Source of the DNA: Pedobacter polaris
Lineage (GTDB): Bacteria; Bacteroidota; Bacteroidia; Sphingobacteriales; Sphingobacteriaceae
Length of the DNA: 64,000 nt
Direction: 5' to 3'
Assembly: GCF_005116505.1 (NCBI RefSeq)
Contig: NZ_SWBR01000002.1
Location: 744,314 to 808,313, forward strand
Positions 7,766 through 17,279 of this stretch are shown one piece after another. The notes below the pieces were generated by a model. It did not search any database, was not told the origin of the DNA, and was given only the letters and a program-made list of their open reading frames with translations. A program made the translations under genes and the position numbers. Every line of letters begins with the position of its first letter. Within the stretch, counting starts at the first letter, position 1.

Positions 7766-8771
7766 ACAAATTTTGATACTAGATTATGAAAAAGAACTAA
7801 ATAGTTTGTTCAGGTATTACCCTACCGAACTTATAGAGAGTTCGCTATTGCCTTTACTACCTCCTGATGATGAAATAAATGAGCACATGAGTATTACTCA
7901 TCTCTTTTATGCAGAGCTCAATTATATTACCCAACGTTGCTTGGCTTCTTATCAGCAAAACTATAAGGATGAAGAATTTGATGAGGAGAATTACACCTTG
8001 AAAGACCTCTCTGCTATTGTAAAGATTTTAAAAGAGATAATTCCAGTAGGTTATATTTTTTACCATTGTGCTAGCACCAATAATTGTAGTCTTACCATTG
8101 TACTCGATCAATACCTATATAAGCCATTAGATGATATCCAAAGCCTTGTTAATTTCACTTTATTGGCTTATCCAAACATCAGCTGTGCGATACACGCCTA
8201 TAGTACTATGGCCAATATGATTACACAGTGTCATTTTTATTATGCAACACTATGCATCCGGGCAAATTGCATCTACCAACGAAGCACCGATTTCATGCTC
8301 CCAAAACCAAATTTGATTTATTTGGCAGAAAATCAGCTAAAAACAAAAACAGAGTTTAAGCATCACACTCAGAAGGCTACTAACTTCTTTGAGGGGGCAA
8401 AATCGTTTTTGGATAACCAAGAACATGGAATGGCAGCTTTTATGTTGCAACAAGCCTGTGAATTTTCATTAAGAAGCTTGATTGTAGCTTTTAAAGGAAA
8501 GGATTTCAGAAGTCATGAATTATTGGTATTGCGCAAACATGCATTACATTACTGTCCAGGTCTGATGGGTTTGTTTAACCCCATCCAAAGAAAAGAGCTT
8601 CATTTATTTACTATATTAGAAGAAGCCTACATCAAAGCTCGGTATGAAAGTACGTATCAAATAGATGAGCTATTACTAACCACACTATTTAACGCAACAG
8701 CAAATTTAATAATAGGCGTACAACAATTATTTGAAGAATGGGTAAAAAAGGCACAAGCCACAACCGTCTAA
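7755..8771 (+). CDS. HEPN-domain protein
   Basis: 338 residues from the ATG at 7755; an alternative TTG three codons upstream is less likely. The C-terminal ~130 residues look like a HEPN domain: FFEGAKSFLDNQEHGMAAFMLQQACEF-type helix, then FRSHELLVL, then EEAYIKARYESTY, matching the A/Q..CE..L, tHdLxxL and EaRY patterns of that family. The N-terminal half may be a decayed or divergent nucleotidyltransferase-like domain, but no GS...D-x-D motif is visible. HEPN proteins are often RNases or partners of MNT antitoxins. A canonical RX4-6H RNase motif is not clearly present, so catalytic activity is doubtful. Confidence 0.72.
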   Translation: MKPKQILILDYEKELNSLFRYYPTELIESSLLPLLPPDDEINEHMSITHLFYAELNYITQRCLASYQQNYKDEEFDEENYTLKDLSAIVKILKEIIPVGYIFYHCASTNNCSLTIVLDQYLYKPLDDIQSLVNFTLLAYPNISCAIHAYSTMANMITQCHFYYATLCIRANCIYQRSTDFMLPKPNLIYLAENQLKTKTEFKHHTQKATNFFEGAKSFLDNQEHGMAAFMLQQACEFSLRSLIVAFKGKDFRSHELLVLRKHALHYCPGLMGLFNPIQRKELHLFTILEEAYIKARYESTYQIDELLLTTLFNATANLIIGVQQLFEEWVKKAQATTV

Positions 8772-8958
8772 CTTTTTAATTAAGAAGTACCAAAAGTATA
8801 ACTGCTAAAATTTAAAAATGCTAATCATTTCAATGATAGTTAAGGCTTGTATTTTTGAAATTAACATATTAACCATCAATATCAATAATCAGCGTACTCC
8901 TTATCTTAAACTTATTTAAAAAACACAAATAAGGTAGGTCAAAACAGCTCTAATTGCC

Positions 8959-8966
8959 TATATTTG
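8959..8966 (+). promoter_or_regulatory. -7 element upstream of the PAS histidine kinase
   Basis: TATATTTG lies 28 bases upstream of the ATG at 8994. No good TTTG is found 19 bp further up, so only the -7 box is supported. Confidence 0.45.
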
Positions 8967-8993
8967 TGTAACCAGTATAAGCCAATCTACCCG

Positions 8994-11204
8994 ATGGAAA
9001 AAATTTCGACCTTAATCGAGCATATCCTTGCGGTATCTCCATTGCCAACGGCAATTGTTGATACCAATATGCGTTATCTTGCCGCCTCAGAAAAATGGAT
9101 TTCTTTTTACAATTTACATAATACTCCGCTTATTGGCAGATCTCATTACGAGGTATTTCCTGAAATTAGCGATAGGTGGAAAGAAATTCATGCACAATGT
9201 TTGCAAGGAAAGGATCAGAATGCTATCAATGATAGGTTTGAACGAGCAGATGGTTCGGTTATGTACCTTAAATGGGAAGTAAGGCATTTTTTAGGTGACG
9301 ACGGAAAAATTGCTGGCATGATGATGACCAGCGAAGATGTAACCGTGAATAATGATGTAGTGATGAACGAAAATCGTTTCCAGCTTTTCATGAACCATTT
9401 TCCGGGCTTGGCTTGGATTGCTGGAGCGGATGGCGTACTTAAATATGCCAATAAGTGTTTTTACGACACTCTTCATCTTACTCCAGATGTAGTAGGTAAG
9501 AAGAGTGAAGAAATATTTGGCCATGAAATTGGCATGATTGCTAACTACAAGATTGAGCAGGCACTAGAAAAAGGTCAAGGGATAGATTTTCAGCAAACAG
9601 TAAGAGACCAACAAGGCCATCCAAAAGTTTACAAAATCTATAAGTTTCCTTTTGCTGATGAAAATAGTGGAGGACGTATGGTTGGGGCTATTGCATTTGA
9701 TATTACAAAGAGCACCCTTTTAAGGCAAGAATTAGATAAAAGCGAGGCACAGTTTAAGCTGGCATTTGAACATTCGCTCATTGGCATGGCGCTTATTAGT
9801 CCTGAGGGCAATTGGAAAAGGGTAAATAAGAGTCTTTGTCAAATGCTGGGCTATACTGAAAAAGAAATAAAAGCCCTTTCGATAAAAGACATTACACATC
9901 CTGATGATCTTGAAAAAACAGCGTCCATGTTAAGTGATTTTGCCACTGGTAAAATGGAACGCACCAAGTATGAAAAACGTTACTTGCATAAAAACGGGAA
10001 TGTAATTTGGGTTATTATTGCCGCTACTATGTTACATGATTATGATGGTACACCGTTATATTATGTTTCACAAATAGAAGACATTACCAAAAGAAAGGAA
10101 ATTGAAAACGACCTTGTGCTGAGTGAGAAAAAATACCGTACTATTTTTGAGAACGTACAAGATGTATTTTACCAGACAGACCACCAGGGTTTAGTAACTG
10201 AGATAAGCCCATCCATAGAACAATATTCTGGCTACCCTCGCCATGAAATTATAGGTAAGCCTGTAGCTAACTTCTATTTTTATCCACAAGATAGAGAAAG
10301 AATTATAGAAAGCCTGCGCACTCATGGTTTTGTAATAGATTTTGAAGTAAGATTGAAAACCAGCGACCAAGAACTGCGTTACGCTTCTGTAAATGCTAGA
10401 CTAATTGTAGAAAATGGAGTGATCGTTGCTACCGAAGGGAGCATGCGTGATGTAACTACCAGAAAATTTCAGGAAAATGCATTAAAAGCCTTAAATTCAG
10501 AACTTACTGCTTCTAACGAACAAAAAAGTAAACTTCTTTCTATCATCGGTCACGATTTGCGCAATCCAATAGCAGGTAGCTTACAATTGCTGAGCTTAAC
10601 CATTGATGATTTACCAGAAACAGACCCAGAGCAACTCCAAAATTATTTACTGGCCATGAAACGCGAACTTTCAAGTGCCAATGATCTATTAGAAGACTTA
10701 CTTAAATGGGCAAAATCGCAGTTCAATTCTGTTACCTTCAATCCAATAAAAATTGACAATGTACAACAATTATTGAATAAATGTATACAGACTGTAGAGG
10801 CCATGGCAATTAAAAAAAACATCGAGGTGGTTATTGAACTAAAAGAACCCATTGACCTTGAAGCTGACAGAGCCATGCTTGAAACAATTATTCGAAACCT
10901 GCTAACAAATGCTATTAAATTCACACCAGTTAAAGGTAAAGTAACCATTGCTGTAGCAACAAATGAACGTGGGATCAGATTTTCTGTAAGTGATACCGGT
11001 GTTGGAATCTCTAAAGAACAGCTTGCCCTACTTTTTAATCAAACCAGTTTAAGTACTTTTGGAACAGAAGGAGAAAAAGGAACAGGACTAGGTTTAGGCT
11101 TATGTTATGATTTTGTAGCAAGGCATAAAGGACAGATTTGGGCAGAAAGCGAAGTAGGCAAAGGCAGTAGTTTCTTTTTTACCTTGCCACCTATAGAAAA
11201 GTAA
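8994..11204 (+). CDS. Multi-PAS hybrid-type sensor histidine kinase (cytosolic)
   Basis: 736 residues. Four PAS units (about 1-115, 125-240, 250-370 and 375-495; motifs GRSHYEVFPEI, GYTEKEIKALS, GYPRHEIIG and terminal DVT/DITK segments) precede a HisKA domain with the phospho-acceptor His near 520 (SIIGHDLRNPIAG). A full HATPase_c follows: N box IIRNLLTNAIKFTP, G1 DTGVGIS, G2 GTGLGLGL. There is no transmembrane helix. The ten codons before the ATG at 8994 overlap the promoter and are not used. No response regulator is adjacent; the lone CheY-like protein at 16.1 kb is a possible partner. The ligand is unknown. Confidence 0.95.
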   Translation: MEKISTLIEHILAVSPLPTAIVDTNMRYLAASEKWISFYNLHNTPLIGRSHYEVFPEISDRWKEIHAQCLQGKDQNAINDRFERADGSVMYLKWEVRHFLGDDGKIAGMMMTSEDVTVNNDVVMNENRFQLFMNHFPGLAWIAGADGVLKYANKCFYDTLHLTPDVVGKKSEEIFGHEIGMIANYKIEQALEKGQGIDFQQTVRDQQGHPKVYKIYKFPFADENSGGRMVGAIAFDITKSTLLRQELDKSEAQFKLAFEHSLIGMALISPEGNWKRVNKSLCQMLGYTEKEIKALSIKDITHPDDLEKTASMLSDFATGKMERTKYEKRYLHKNGNVIWVIIAATMLHDYDGTPLYYVSQIEDITKRKEIENDLVLSEKKYRTIFENVQDVFYQTDHQGLVTEISPSIEQYSGYPRHEIIGKPVANFYFYPQDRERIIESLRTHGFVIDFEVRLKTSDQELRYASVNARLIVENGVIVATEGSMRDVTTRKFQENALKALNSELTASNEQKSKLLSIIGHDLRNPIAGSLQLLSLTIDDLPETDPEQLQNYLLAMKRELSSANDLLEDLLKWAKSQFNSVTFNPIKIDNVQQLLNKCIQTVEAMAIKKNIEVVIELKEPIDLEADRAMLETIIRNLLTNAIKFTPVKGKVTIAVATNERGIRFSVSDTGVGISKEQLALLFNQTSLSTFGTEGEKGTGLGLGLCYDFVARHKGQIWAESEVGKGSSFFFTLPPIEK

Positions 11205-11819
11205 GGCTTCTATTTATGTGACCCTTTATCTATTGGCACTCTCAGTTATTCTAAATTGTAGAGCATTTACTTTTGTACAATTATACAATGAATCTATTTC
11301 AGGTCTTTCGCAATGCTAATGGGATTAAAATTTAGCTCGCTTACTTATAATTAACCTAAAAGAAAATTCATGTTACAATAATATGTGCTTTTTTGAGTTG
11401 ATTGAAAAAAAATCGTTAATAGTAGCCTCATTATAAGGCTTATAAGTCCATAAACTTAACAATGCAACATTCAAAAATAAATCATAACTAATTGATTTAC
11501 AATAAATTTCATTCAATTTATTATTAGTTAAAATCTTACACTAATTCCTTTAAACAGAGCATAACCCATTTTTTTATCCGTTGTTAATTTATTAGTTTTT
11601 AAAAAAAATTACTTATTAGTTAAGAGCTTTAACCTACATCAAAGGTAACATTACTGTTAAATACCTACCATACAACCGTAAATTTTAAGAGCTCTCCATT
11701 CAGTGGCATCTGCTTTGCAAATACAGTTATAACTTATGGCTTAATTATAAAATTCTAATTATATCAACAATATTCTCTTATTGTTAGGCCTCAATTACAT
11801 CAATTAAACAACATTTGCA
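11205..11819. other. Intergenic region without a supported gene
   Basis: AT-rich, about 615 bases between the histidine kinase and the ice-binding lipoprotein. A TACTTTTG -7-like box lies at 11268-11275, but only a 15-codon frame follows it. I see no terminator or repeat of note. The long leader may carry the promoter of the ice-binding gene. Confidence 0.5.
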
Positions 11820-13922
11820 ATGAAAAGAAAAACTACTCCAACAGAGGGCATTACCTTGTTGCGCCTACCCCTGCGCTATTTTAAAACTTTTAGTTACCTC
11901 CTTTCGGTAATTACATTATCAACCCTATTAATAGTAAGTTGTAAAAAAGATGACTTTAAAGACGAAGTTGTTGGCTTATGTCCAGTAATCACCTCTACAG
12001 ACCCTATGGATAAAGCTGTAGATGTAGTATTGGATAAGTTAATTACCATTACTTTTAATACAGACATGGATGCCGCATCTATTAATGGTAGTACTTTTAC
12101 CATTAAACAAGCTGGTATTTTAGTTGCAGGAAAAATTGCGGCCACAGCAGATTTAAAGGTATATACTTTTAAGCCTGATTTACCACTTACCCCTTTTGCC
12201 ACTTACACAGGAACAGTTACTTCAGCTGTGAAAGATGTATTTCATACGGCAATGGTAAATGACTATACATGGACTTTTACAAGTATTCCATTAATTACGT
12301 TATCTGCCAATCCAACAGTTGGTGGAACGGTTACAGGTGCTGGTCAATTTGCACAGGCGTCTACCGCAACTGTTTCAGCAATACCAAGTGCAGGTTTTAC
12401 TTTTACCAATTGGACTGAAAACGGTGTAAGTGTTTCTACAAGTTCTAATTATCAGTTTACGATAGCTGGAAATAGAACATTGGTAGCTAATTTTGCTCCA
12501 GTACCAGTAGGTAACTTTGCTGTAAACTTATCATCTAGCCCTGCAGCTGGTGGAATTAACAGTGGATCTGGATCTTACACAGCAGGTTCTCCTGTTACAG
12601 TAACTGCTGCCGCAAATGCCGGGTATACATTTTTAAATTGGACTGAAAATGGAAATATTGTAGCAACAAGTGCTAGTTTCCAGTTTATCATTACTGGCAA
12701 TAGAACATTAGTAGCCAACTATAGAGTGATACCAGCTTCTCAATTTGCTGTAACCTTATCATCAAACCCTTTAAGTGGTGGTACTACAGATGGTGAAGGA
12801 TCTTACGCAAGTGGAGCTTCAGTTACTATAGTAGCTACTAGAAATACAGGTTACACCTTTGTAAACTGGATAGATAAAGCAACAGGAGCAGTGGTTTCTA
12901 CTAGTGCAAGTTATACTTTTGCATTAACAGCAAATAGAAGCTTTACTGCTAATTTCATCCTCAATACTTACACTTTAAATGTAACGGCAGTTAATGGTGC
13001 TGTTCTTAAAACACCTAATTCGGCTACCTATAACCATGGGTCTACTGTTGTGCTTACTGCCACTCCAAGTCCAGGCTATGTATTTACATCTTGGTCTGGT
13101 GATGCATCTGGCTCAGTTAATCCATTAACTGTTACCATGACAGCCAATAGAAATATTACTGCAAACTTTACACAAATAGCTCCAGTAAATATTTTGGGTA
13201 GCGTTGCTTTGTTTGGTGCTTTTGGTGGAAATGCTGGTATTACCAATATGGGATTGAATACAGTAATTAATAATGGAAGTATTGGTACAACTGCTGCTTC
13301 AACATTAATCACTGGTTTCCATGACGGTACTACTGCAGACATCTATACCGAGACGCCTTTAAATAGAGGTAATGTAACTGGTAGAATTTATACGGCACCT
13401 CCTGCCCCAGGAAATGCAACTTCATTTGCAATAGCATCTCAAGGATTAGCGGATGCAACGGTAGCCTACAATAGCATTTCGCCTGCGTCTAAACCAGGTG
13501 GTTCTGACCCAGGTGCTGGAGAGCTTGGTGGATTAACATTGCCTCCAGGTATTTATAGATCAGCAAGTGGTACATTTAAAATCACAAATGGTAATCTTAC
13601 GCTAGATGCACAAGGTAATCCAAACGCAGAATGGTTCTTCCAAACCGCTGCAGGCTTAACTGTAGGTGTTGCTGGTCCAGCTGGAGCTAGAAGCGTATCA
13701 ATGATTAATGGCGGATTAGCTAAAAATGTATACTGGTATGTAGGAAGTGCAGCAGTAATTAATTCTGCCGGTGGTGGTATTATGACTGGTAACATTATCT
13801 CTACAGCAGGTATTACATTCTCTACCGCAGGTAATGCAGTACAAACAGTACTTAACGGAAGGGCGATTTCATTAGTTGCATCGGTAACGATGGTTAACAC
13901 CACTATTAACGTACCGCAATAA
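11820..13922 (+). CDS. Lipoprotein with Ig-like domain, InlB-type repeats and C-terminal DUF3494 ice-binding domain
   Basis: 700 residues. The signal peptide ends in a lipobox (LLIVSC, Cys near 41) followed by KKDD, so the protein is anchored to a membrane and probably surface-exposed. Residues ~50-155 form a bacterial Ig-like domain (ITSTDPMDKAVDV...ITFNTDMDAASIN). Four repeats of ~75 residues follow, each with a GYTF(V/L)NWTE-type core and a RTLVANF-type end, as in InlB B-repeats. Residues ~455-700 are a DUF3494/ice-binding domain: VALFGAFGGNAGITNMG, NNGSIGTTAASTLITGF, LPPGIYRSASGTF, NAEWFFQ and the Thr-rich C-terminus. DUF3494 proteins bind ice or inhibit recrystallisation. Here the stalk plus lipid anchor suggests an ice adhesin rather than a free antifreeze. 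The OmpA protein follows after 65 bases, probably in the same operon. Confidence 0.9.
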   Translation: MKRKTTPTEGITLLRLPLRYFKTFSYLLSVITLSTLLIVSCKKDDFKDEVVGLCPVITSTDPMDKAVDVVLDKLITITFNTDMDAASINGSTFTIKQAGILVAGKIAATADLKVYTFKPDLPLTPFATYTGTVTSAVKDVFHTAMVNDYTWTFTSIPLITLSANPTVGGTVTGAGQFAQASTATVSAIPSAGFTFTNWTENGVSVSTSSNYQFTIAGNRTLVANFAPVPVGNFAVNLSSSPAAGGINSGSGSYTAGSPVTVTAAANAGYTFLNWTENGNIVATSASFQFIITGNRTLVANYRVIPASQFAVTLSSNPLSGGTTDGEGSYASGASVTIVATRNTGYTFVNWIDKATGAVVSTSASYTFALTANRSFTANFILNTYTLNVTAVNGAVLKTPNSATYNHGSTVVLTATPSPGYVFTSWSGDASGSVNPLTVTMTANRNITANFTQIAPVNILGSVALFGAFGGNAGITNMGLNTVINNGSIGTTAASTLITGFHDGTTADIYTETPLNRGNVTGRIYTAPPAPGNATSFAIASQGLADATVAYNSISPASKPGGSDPGAGELGGLTLPPGIYRSASGTFKITNGNLTLDAQGNPNAEWFFQTAAGLTVGVAGPAGARSVSMINGGLAKNVYWYVGSAAVINSAGGGIMTGNIISTAGITFSTAGNAVQTVLNGRAISLVASVTMVNTTINVPQ

Positions 13923-13987
13923 TGTTAACGAATCAATCACCGATAAGCAATTGTTTGCAAATTAATTTATCAATTAAAAATATAACT

Positions 13988-15922
13988 ATGTTAGCCCTAA
14001 ATAAAATCATCCAGAAAACAATAGCATGCTGTTTAATGCTATTGTTGATACAAACTACGCTTCACGCCCAAACTACCCCACCAAAATGGTGGTTTGGGGT
14101 TGCAGGAGCATCAAATTTTAATTTTTTCGATGGCACTACACAACGCTTAAACAATGGGTTAATTGTGCCTACTGCCTTTCATGAAGGAAAAGGAGTAAAA
14201 CCTTTTGGTTCTGTACTTGTTGAATACCGACCTACACCGATATGGGGTGGCACACTTAATATTGGTTATGATGGTAGAGGTGGAAAGTTTGATGGTGTAA
14301 TTGCACCATGTGACTGCCCAGCAACCTTAGCAACTAATGTAAGTTACCTTACGATTGAACCAACTCTGCGTGTAAATCCTTGGGGTGGTAATCTATTTTT
14401 CTTTGCTGGTCCTAGGCTTGCTTTTAACCTTCAAAAAGATTTTGATTACACACAGCTTAAACAAGAAAATACTTCAAGCGAGTTTAGTGAGGTGCGTAAA
14501 AATATAATTTCTGGACAAGTTGGTGCAGGATATGATATTGATATATCTTCTCCAACAAGCACCACTAAATTTGTAATTGCTCCTTTCGTTTCATTCCATC
14601 CTTATTTCGGACAAGATGTAAGAAAAATTGAAAGTTGGTCTATGACAACAGTGCGAACTGGTATAGCATTTAAATTTGGTAAAGGTAAAGCTGTAGCTAA
14701 GCCAGAAACAGCGGTAGTGCCTGTATCTTTAGATGTTAACTTTAGTGTTAAAGCGCCATCTGCTGTAATCATGAAACGTAAGGTAAGTGAGAGTTTACCT
14801 ATACTTAATTATGTTTTCTTTGATGAAGGAGCGACAACAATTCCATCTCGTTACGTGTTATTATCACCTGCCCAGGCTGCTAAATTTAAACAAGAAGATT
14901 TACAACAAGAACCTTCTGAAAACATGAATGTTCGCTCTGAAAGACAACTTAAGGTTTATTATAATATCCTAAATATTTTAGGTGACCGTATGAGAGCAAA
15001 TCCAGAAGCTAACATTACATTAAGTGGTGCTTCATTAGCAGGTCCAGTAGAGGGTAAAACATTTGCAATGGAAATTAAAAAATACCTTGTAGATGTGTAT
15101 GCTATTAATGAAAATAGAATAGCCACAAATGGAAGAACTAAACCTGTCAATCCCTCAGAGCAGGTTGGTGGTAAAAAAGAGTTAAATTTATTAAGAGAAG
15201 GTGACCGTAGAGTTGACATTCAGAGTAATTCTAGTGCTTTATTGATGGTATTGGGCGGTGAGCTCATGAAACCTATTCAAATTAATGCAACACAGGTTGA
15301 TCCTAAAGACAGTGCTGTTACTTTTTATGTGGGTAAAGCAAGTGAAGTATTGAGTTCATACACCCTTGATGTTACCGATCCAAATGGCACAACAAAACAG
15401 TATGGTCCATTCACTAAAAACGAAGAGCGCATCTCTGGAAAAACCATTTTCACTAACAATACACCTGGAAGTTATAAAGTTGTGATGTTGGGAACTACTA
15501 AAACAGGAAATGTGATTAGAAAAGAAAGTGCTGTACAGCTAATGGGTACTGAAGAACAAACAGAAAACGGTTTGCGTTATAGTATCTTATATAACTTTAA
15601 TAAAGCTAACACTACTGCTACTTATGCTAAATTCCTTACCGATGAAGTAGCTCCTTTAATTAGTGAAAATTCAACTGTAATTATTCATGGCCATACAGAT
15701 ATCATTGGAAGTGAAAAATACAATTTAGAATTATCTAACAAAAGAGCCCAAGAGACACAGCAAATACTAGAAGCTGCACTCGCAAAAGCAGGAAAAAGAA
15801 ATGTGAAGTTTGAAACAACTGGAAATGGAGAAGCGACCGATAGCGCTCCTTTCGAAAACAGTAGACCAGAAGAACGTTTTTACAACAGAACCGTTGTTAT
15901 AGACATCAATACTGTTAAATAA
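13988..15922 (+). CDS. Outer-membrane protein with beta-barrel N-terminus and tandem OmpA-like domains
   Basis: 644 residues from the ATG at 13988. The frame is open 22 codons further up, but the signal peptide (MLALNKIIQKTI...TTLHAQ) begins here. Residues ~25-235 look like a small beta-barrel (alternating aromatic strands, ends FKFGKG). Two OmpA-like segments follow. The first is degenerate (FDEGATTIPSRYVLL...INENRIATNG). The second is complete, with the peptidoglycan-binding pattern IHGHTDIIGSEKYNLELSNK near residues 560-580 and a C-terminal YNRTVVIDI. It is encoded directly after the ice-binding lipoprotein and before a strong terminator, so the two are probably co-expressed. It may fix that surface structure to the cell wall. 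Confidence 0.88.
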   Translation: MLALNKIIQKTIACCLMLLLIQTTLHAQTTPPKWWFGVAGASNFNFFDGTTQRLNNGLIVPTAFHEGKGVKPFGSVLVEYRPTPIWGGTLNIGYDGRGGKFDGVIAPCDCPATLATNVSYLTIEPTLRVNPWGGNLFFFAGPRLAFNLQKDFDYTQLKQENTSSEFSEVRKNIISGQVGAGYDIDISSPTSTTKFVIAPFVSFHPYFGQDVRKIESWSMTTVRTGIAFKFGKGKAVAKPETAVVPVSLDVNFSVKAPSAVIMKRKVSESLPILNYVFFDEGATTIPSRYVLLSPAQAAKFKQEDLQQEPSENMNVRSERQLKVYYNILNILGDRMRANPEANITLSGASLAGPVEGKTFAMEIKKYLVDVYAINENRIATNGRTKPVNPSEQVGGKKELNLLREGDRRVDIQSNSSALLMVLGGELMKPIQINATQVDPKDSAVTFYVGKASEVLSSYTLDVTDPNGTTKQYGPFTKNEERISGKTIFTNNTPGSYKVVMLGTTKTGNVIRKESAVQLMGTEEQTENGLRYSILYNFNKANTTATYAKFLTDEVAPLISENSTVIIHGHTDIIGSEKYNLELSNKRAQETQQILEAALAKAGKRNVKFETTGNGEATDSAPFENSRPEERFYNRTVVIDINTVK

Positions 15923-15941
15923 TTTTAAAAAATTGATTGAT

Positions 15942-15970
15942 AAGGCATACCCCATGGGTATGCCTTTTTT
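15942..15970 (+). terminator. Rho-independent terminator of the ice-binding/OmpA operon
   Basis: AAGGCATACCC and GGGTATGCCTT form an 11-bp perfect stem with a CATG loop, followed by a T run. Confidence 0.9.
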
Positions 15971-16096
15971 ATTTCTCTATTTTTAAGATTTACTGGCTAC
16001 AATCTCCAAACGTTAATAACTTCTAAAAGGTTGAAAAGTATCGTAAACTTCTGATCATCATTAAAGTTATAGCTATACATCCTAAATAAATGAGCT

Positions 16097-16459
16097 ATGA
16101 AAAAGTGCATATATGTAGTAGAAGACAATGCTACAATTAGAGAGATGATAGAGTTTTTGCTTATCGAAGAGCAGTATGATGTTAAAGTTTGTCCAAATAC
16201 CAGCATGTTTTGGCAAGAGATGCAGCATCACAAACCAGATATGGTGGTGCTAGATGTGATGTTGCCAGATGGAAACGGTTTAGACATTTGTGCTAAGTTA
16301 AAACGCAATGTTAAAACATATGATATTCCGGTAATGATAATGTCGGCTGGTAATCAACTTAGCCAGATCAAAGCAAAATGCGAAGCAGAAGATTTTATCA
16401 ATAAACCCTTTGATCTAAATGATTTTGTGCATCGTGTAGAACATCATGTACAGAACTAG
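16097..16459 (+). CDS. Single-domain response regulator (CheY-like)
   Basis: 120 residues, receiver domain only. Acidic pair at Glu9/Asp10 (VVEDN), phospho-acceptor Asp53 in VVLDVMLPDG, switch residue Ser83 (MSAG) and conserved Lys103 (NKPFD). No output domain, so it acts by protein contact. No kinase is adjacent; the nearest candidates are the PAS kinase ending at 11204 and the ATPase-less PAS protein at 3.5 kb. The start at ATG 16097 gives the usual CheY length. Confidence 0.95.
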   Translation: MKKCIYVVEDNATIREMIEFLLIEEQYDVKVCPNTSMFWQEMQHHKPDMVVLDVMLPDGNGLDICAKLKRNVKTYDIPVMIMSAGNQLSQIKAKCEAEDFINKPFDLNDFVHRVEHHVQN

Positions 16460-16542
16460 TTTATTTAGTAATTACATACAAGTAATAATTTAGGTTAAAC
16501 TTAAATGGCGACACTGTGTTTTAATATTAAAAATAACGAACC

Positions 16543-16740
16543 ATGGAAAATTCACCTAAAGATCAACCAGGTCAAAATGAAAAGCAGTCTCAAGTTAATG
16601 ATCAACTGCAGCAAAACGCAACTAAAGCCAAAGCAAACAAATATACACCAGAAGAAAAGAAATTTACAGATGGTGAAGGAACACCATTAGACAAGGCCAT
16701 TGATGGTGACCTAACCAATCCTGCAACTAGAGGCGAATAG
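16543..16740 (+). CDS. Small hydrophilic hypothetical protein
   Basis: 65 residues (MENSPKDQPGQNEKQSQVND...), rich in Gln, Asn, Lys and Pro with no hydrophobic stretch, probably disordered. It ends five bases before the DUF1810 gene and likely shares its transcript. Another frame over the same DNA starting at 16505 lacks protein-like composition. No family recognised. Confidence 0.6.
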   Translation: MENSPKDQPGQNEKQSQVNDQLQQNATKAKANKYTPEEKKFTDGEGTPLDKAIDGDLTNPATRGE

Positions 16741-16745
16741 TTGGT

Positions 16746-17159
16746 ATGGATAAGCTTGATCGATTTATTAAAGCACAACAGAAAGATTTTCATACTGCAT
16801 TGGCAGAAATTAGAAATGGCAAAAAAACAAGCCATTGGATGTGGTATATCTTTCCGCAAATTGCTGGGCTAGGGTATTCAGAAACTGCCCAATATTATGC
16901 TATTGAGAACACAGTTGAAGCTGAAACCTATCTTAACCATCCTATTTTAGGGCAGAGATTAATTGAAATTAGCACTTCACTTTTGAATTTGAAAAGCAAA
17001 GATGCAAATTACATTTTTGGTAGTCCAGATCACTTGAAGCTGAAATCTAGCATGACCTTGTTTGCAGCTATATCAAATGCAGACCCTGTTTTTGAACAGG
17101 TGTTGACCATGTTTTTTAATGGAGTAAAAGATGAGCAAACGTTGAAGAGGTTAGCTTAA
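16746..17159 (+). CDS. DUF1810 family protein
   Basis: 137 residues. The opening LDRFIKAQ, then KKTSHWMWYIFPQIAGLG and YYAIENTVEAETYLNHPILG, are the conserved blocks of DUF1810. FGSPDHLKLKSSMTLF and the terminal DEQTLKRL also fit, and the length is typical. It is a cytosolic all-helical family without a proven function. It follows a small hydrophilic gene closely, and a terminator lies downstream. Confidence 0.9.
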   Translation: MDKLDRFIKAQQKDFHTALAEIRNGKKTSHWMWYIFPQIAGLGYSETAQYYAIENTVEAETYLNHPILGQRLIEISTSLLNLKSKDANYIFGSPDHLKLKSSMTLFAAISNADPVFEQVLTMFFNGVKDEQTLKRLA

Positions 17160-17202
17160 TTGTTTTTAATGCTAATTATGTACTTATAAAATATGATGTT
17201 AG

Positions 17203-17233
17203 CAGGGCAGGCATCCACCATGCCCTGTTTTAT
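17203..17233 (+). terminator. Terminator after DUF1810 gene
   Basis: CAGGGCA and TGCCCTG arms with an 11-base loop followed by TTTTATT. It lies between convergent genes and may serve both. Confidence 0.75.
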
Positions 17234-17279
17234 TAATTAACTATTAAATCTAACATAAATATATAGTCTCTTTTGACTA

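Noticed and set aside
5805..8771. Prophage remnant
   Set aside because: The S24/HTH protein alone suggested a phage repressor, but no integrase, attachment site or structural gene is present.
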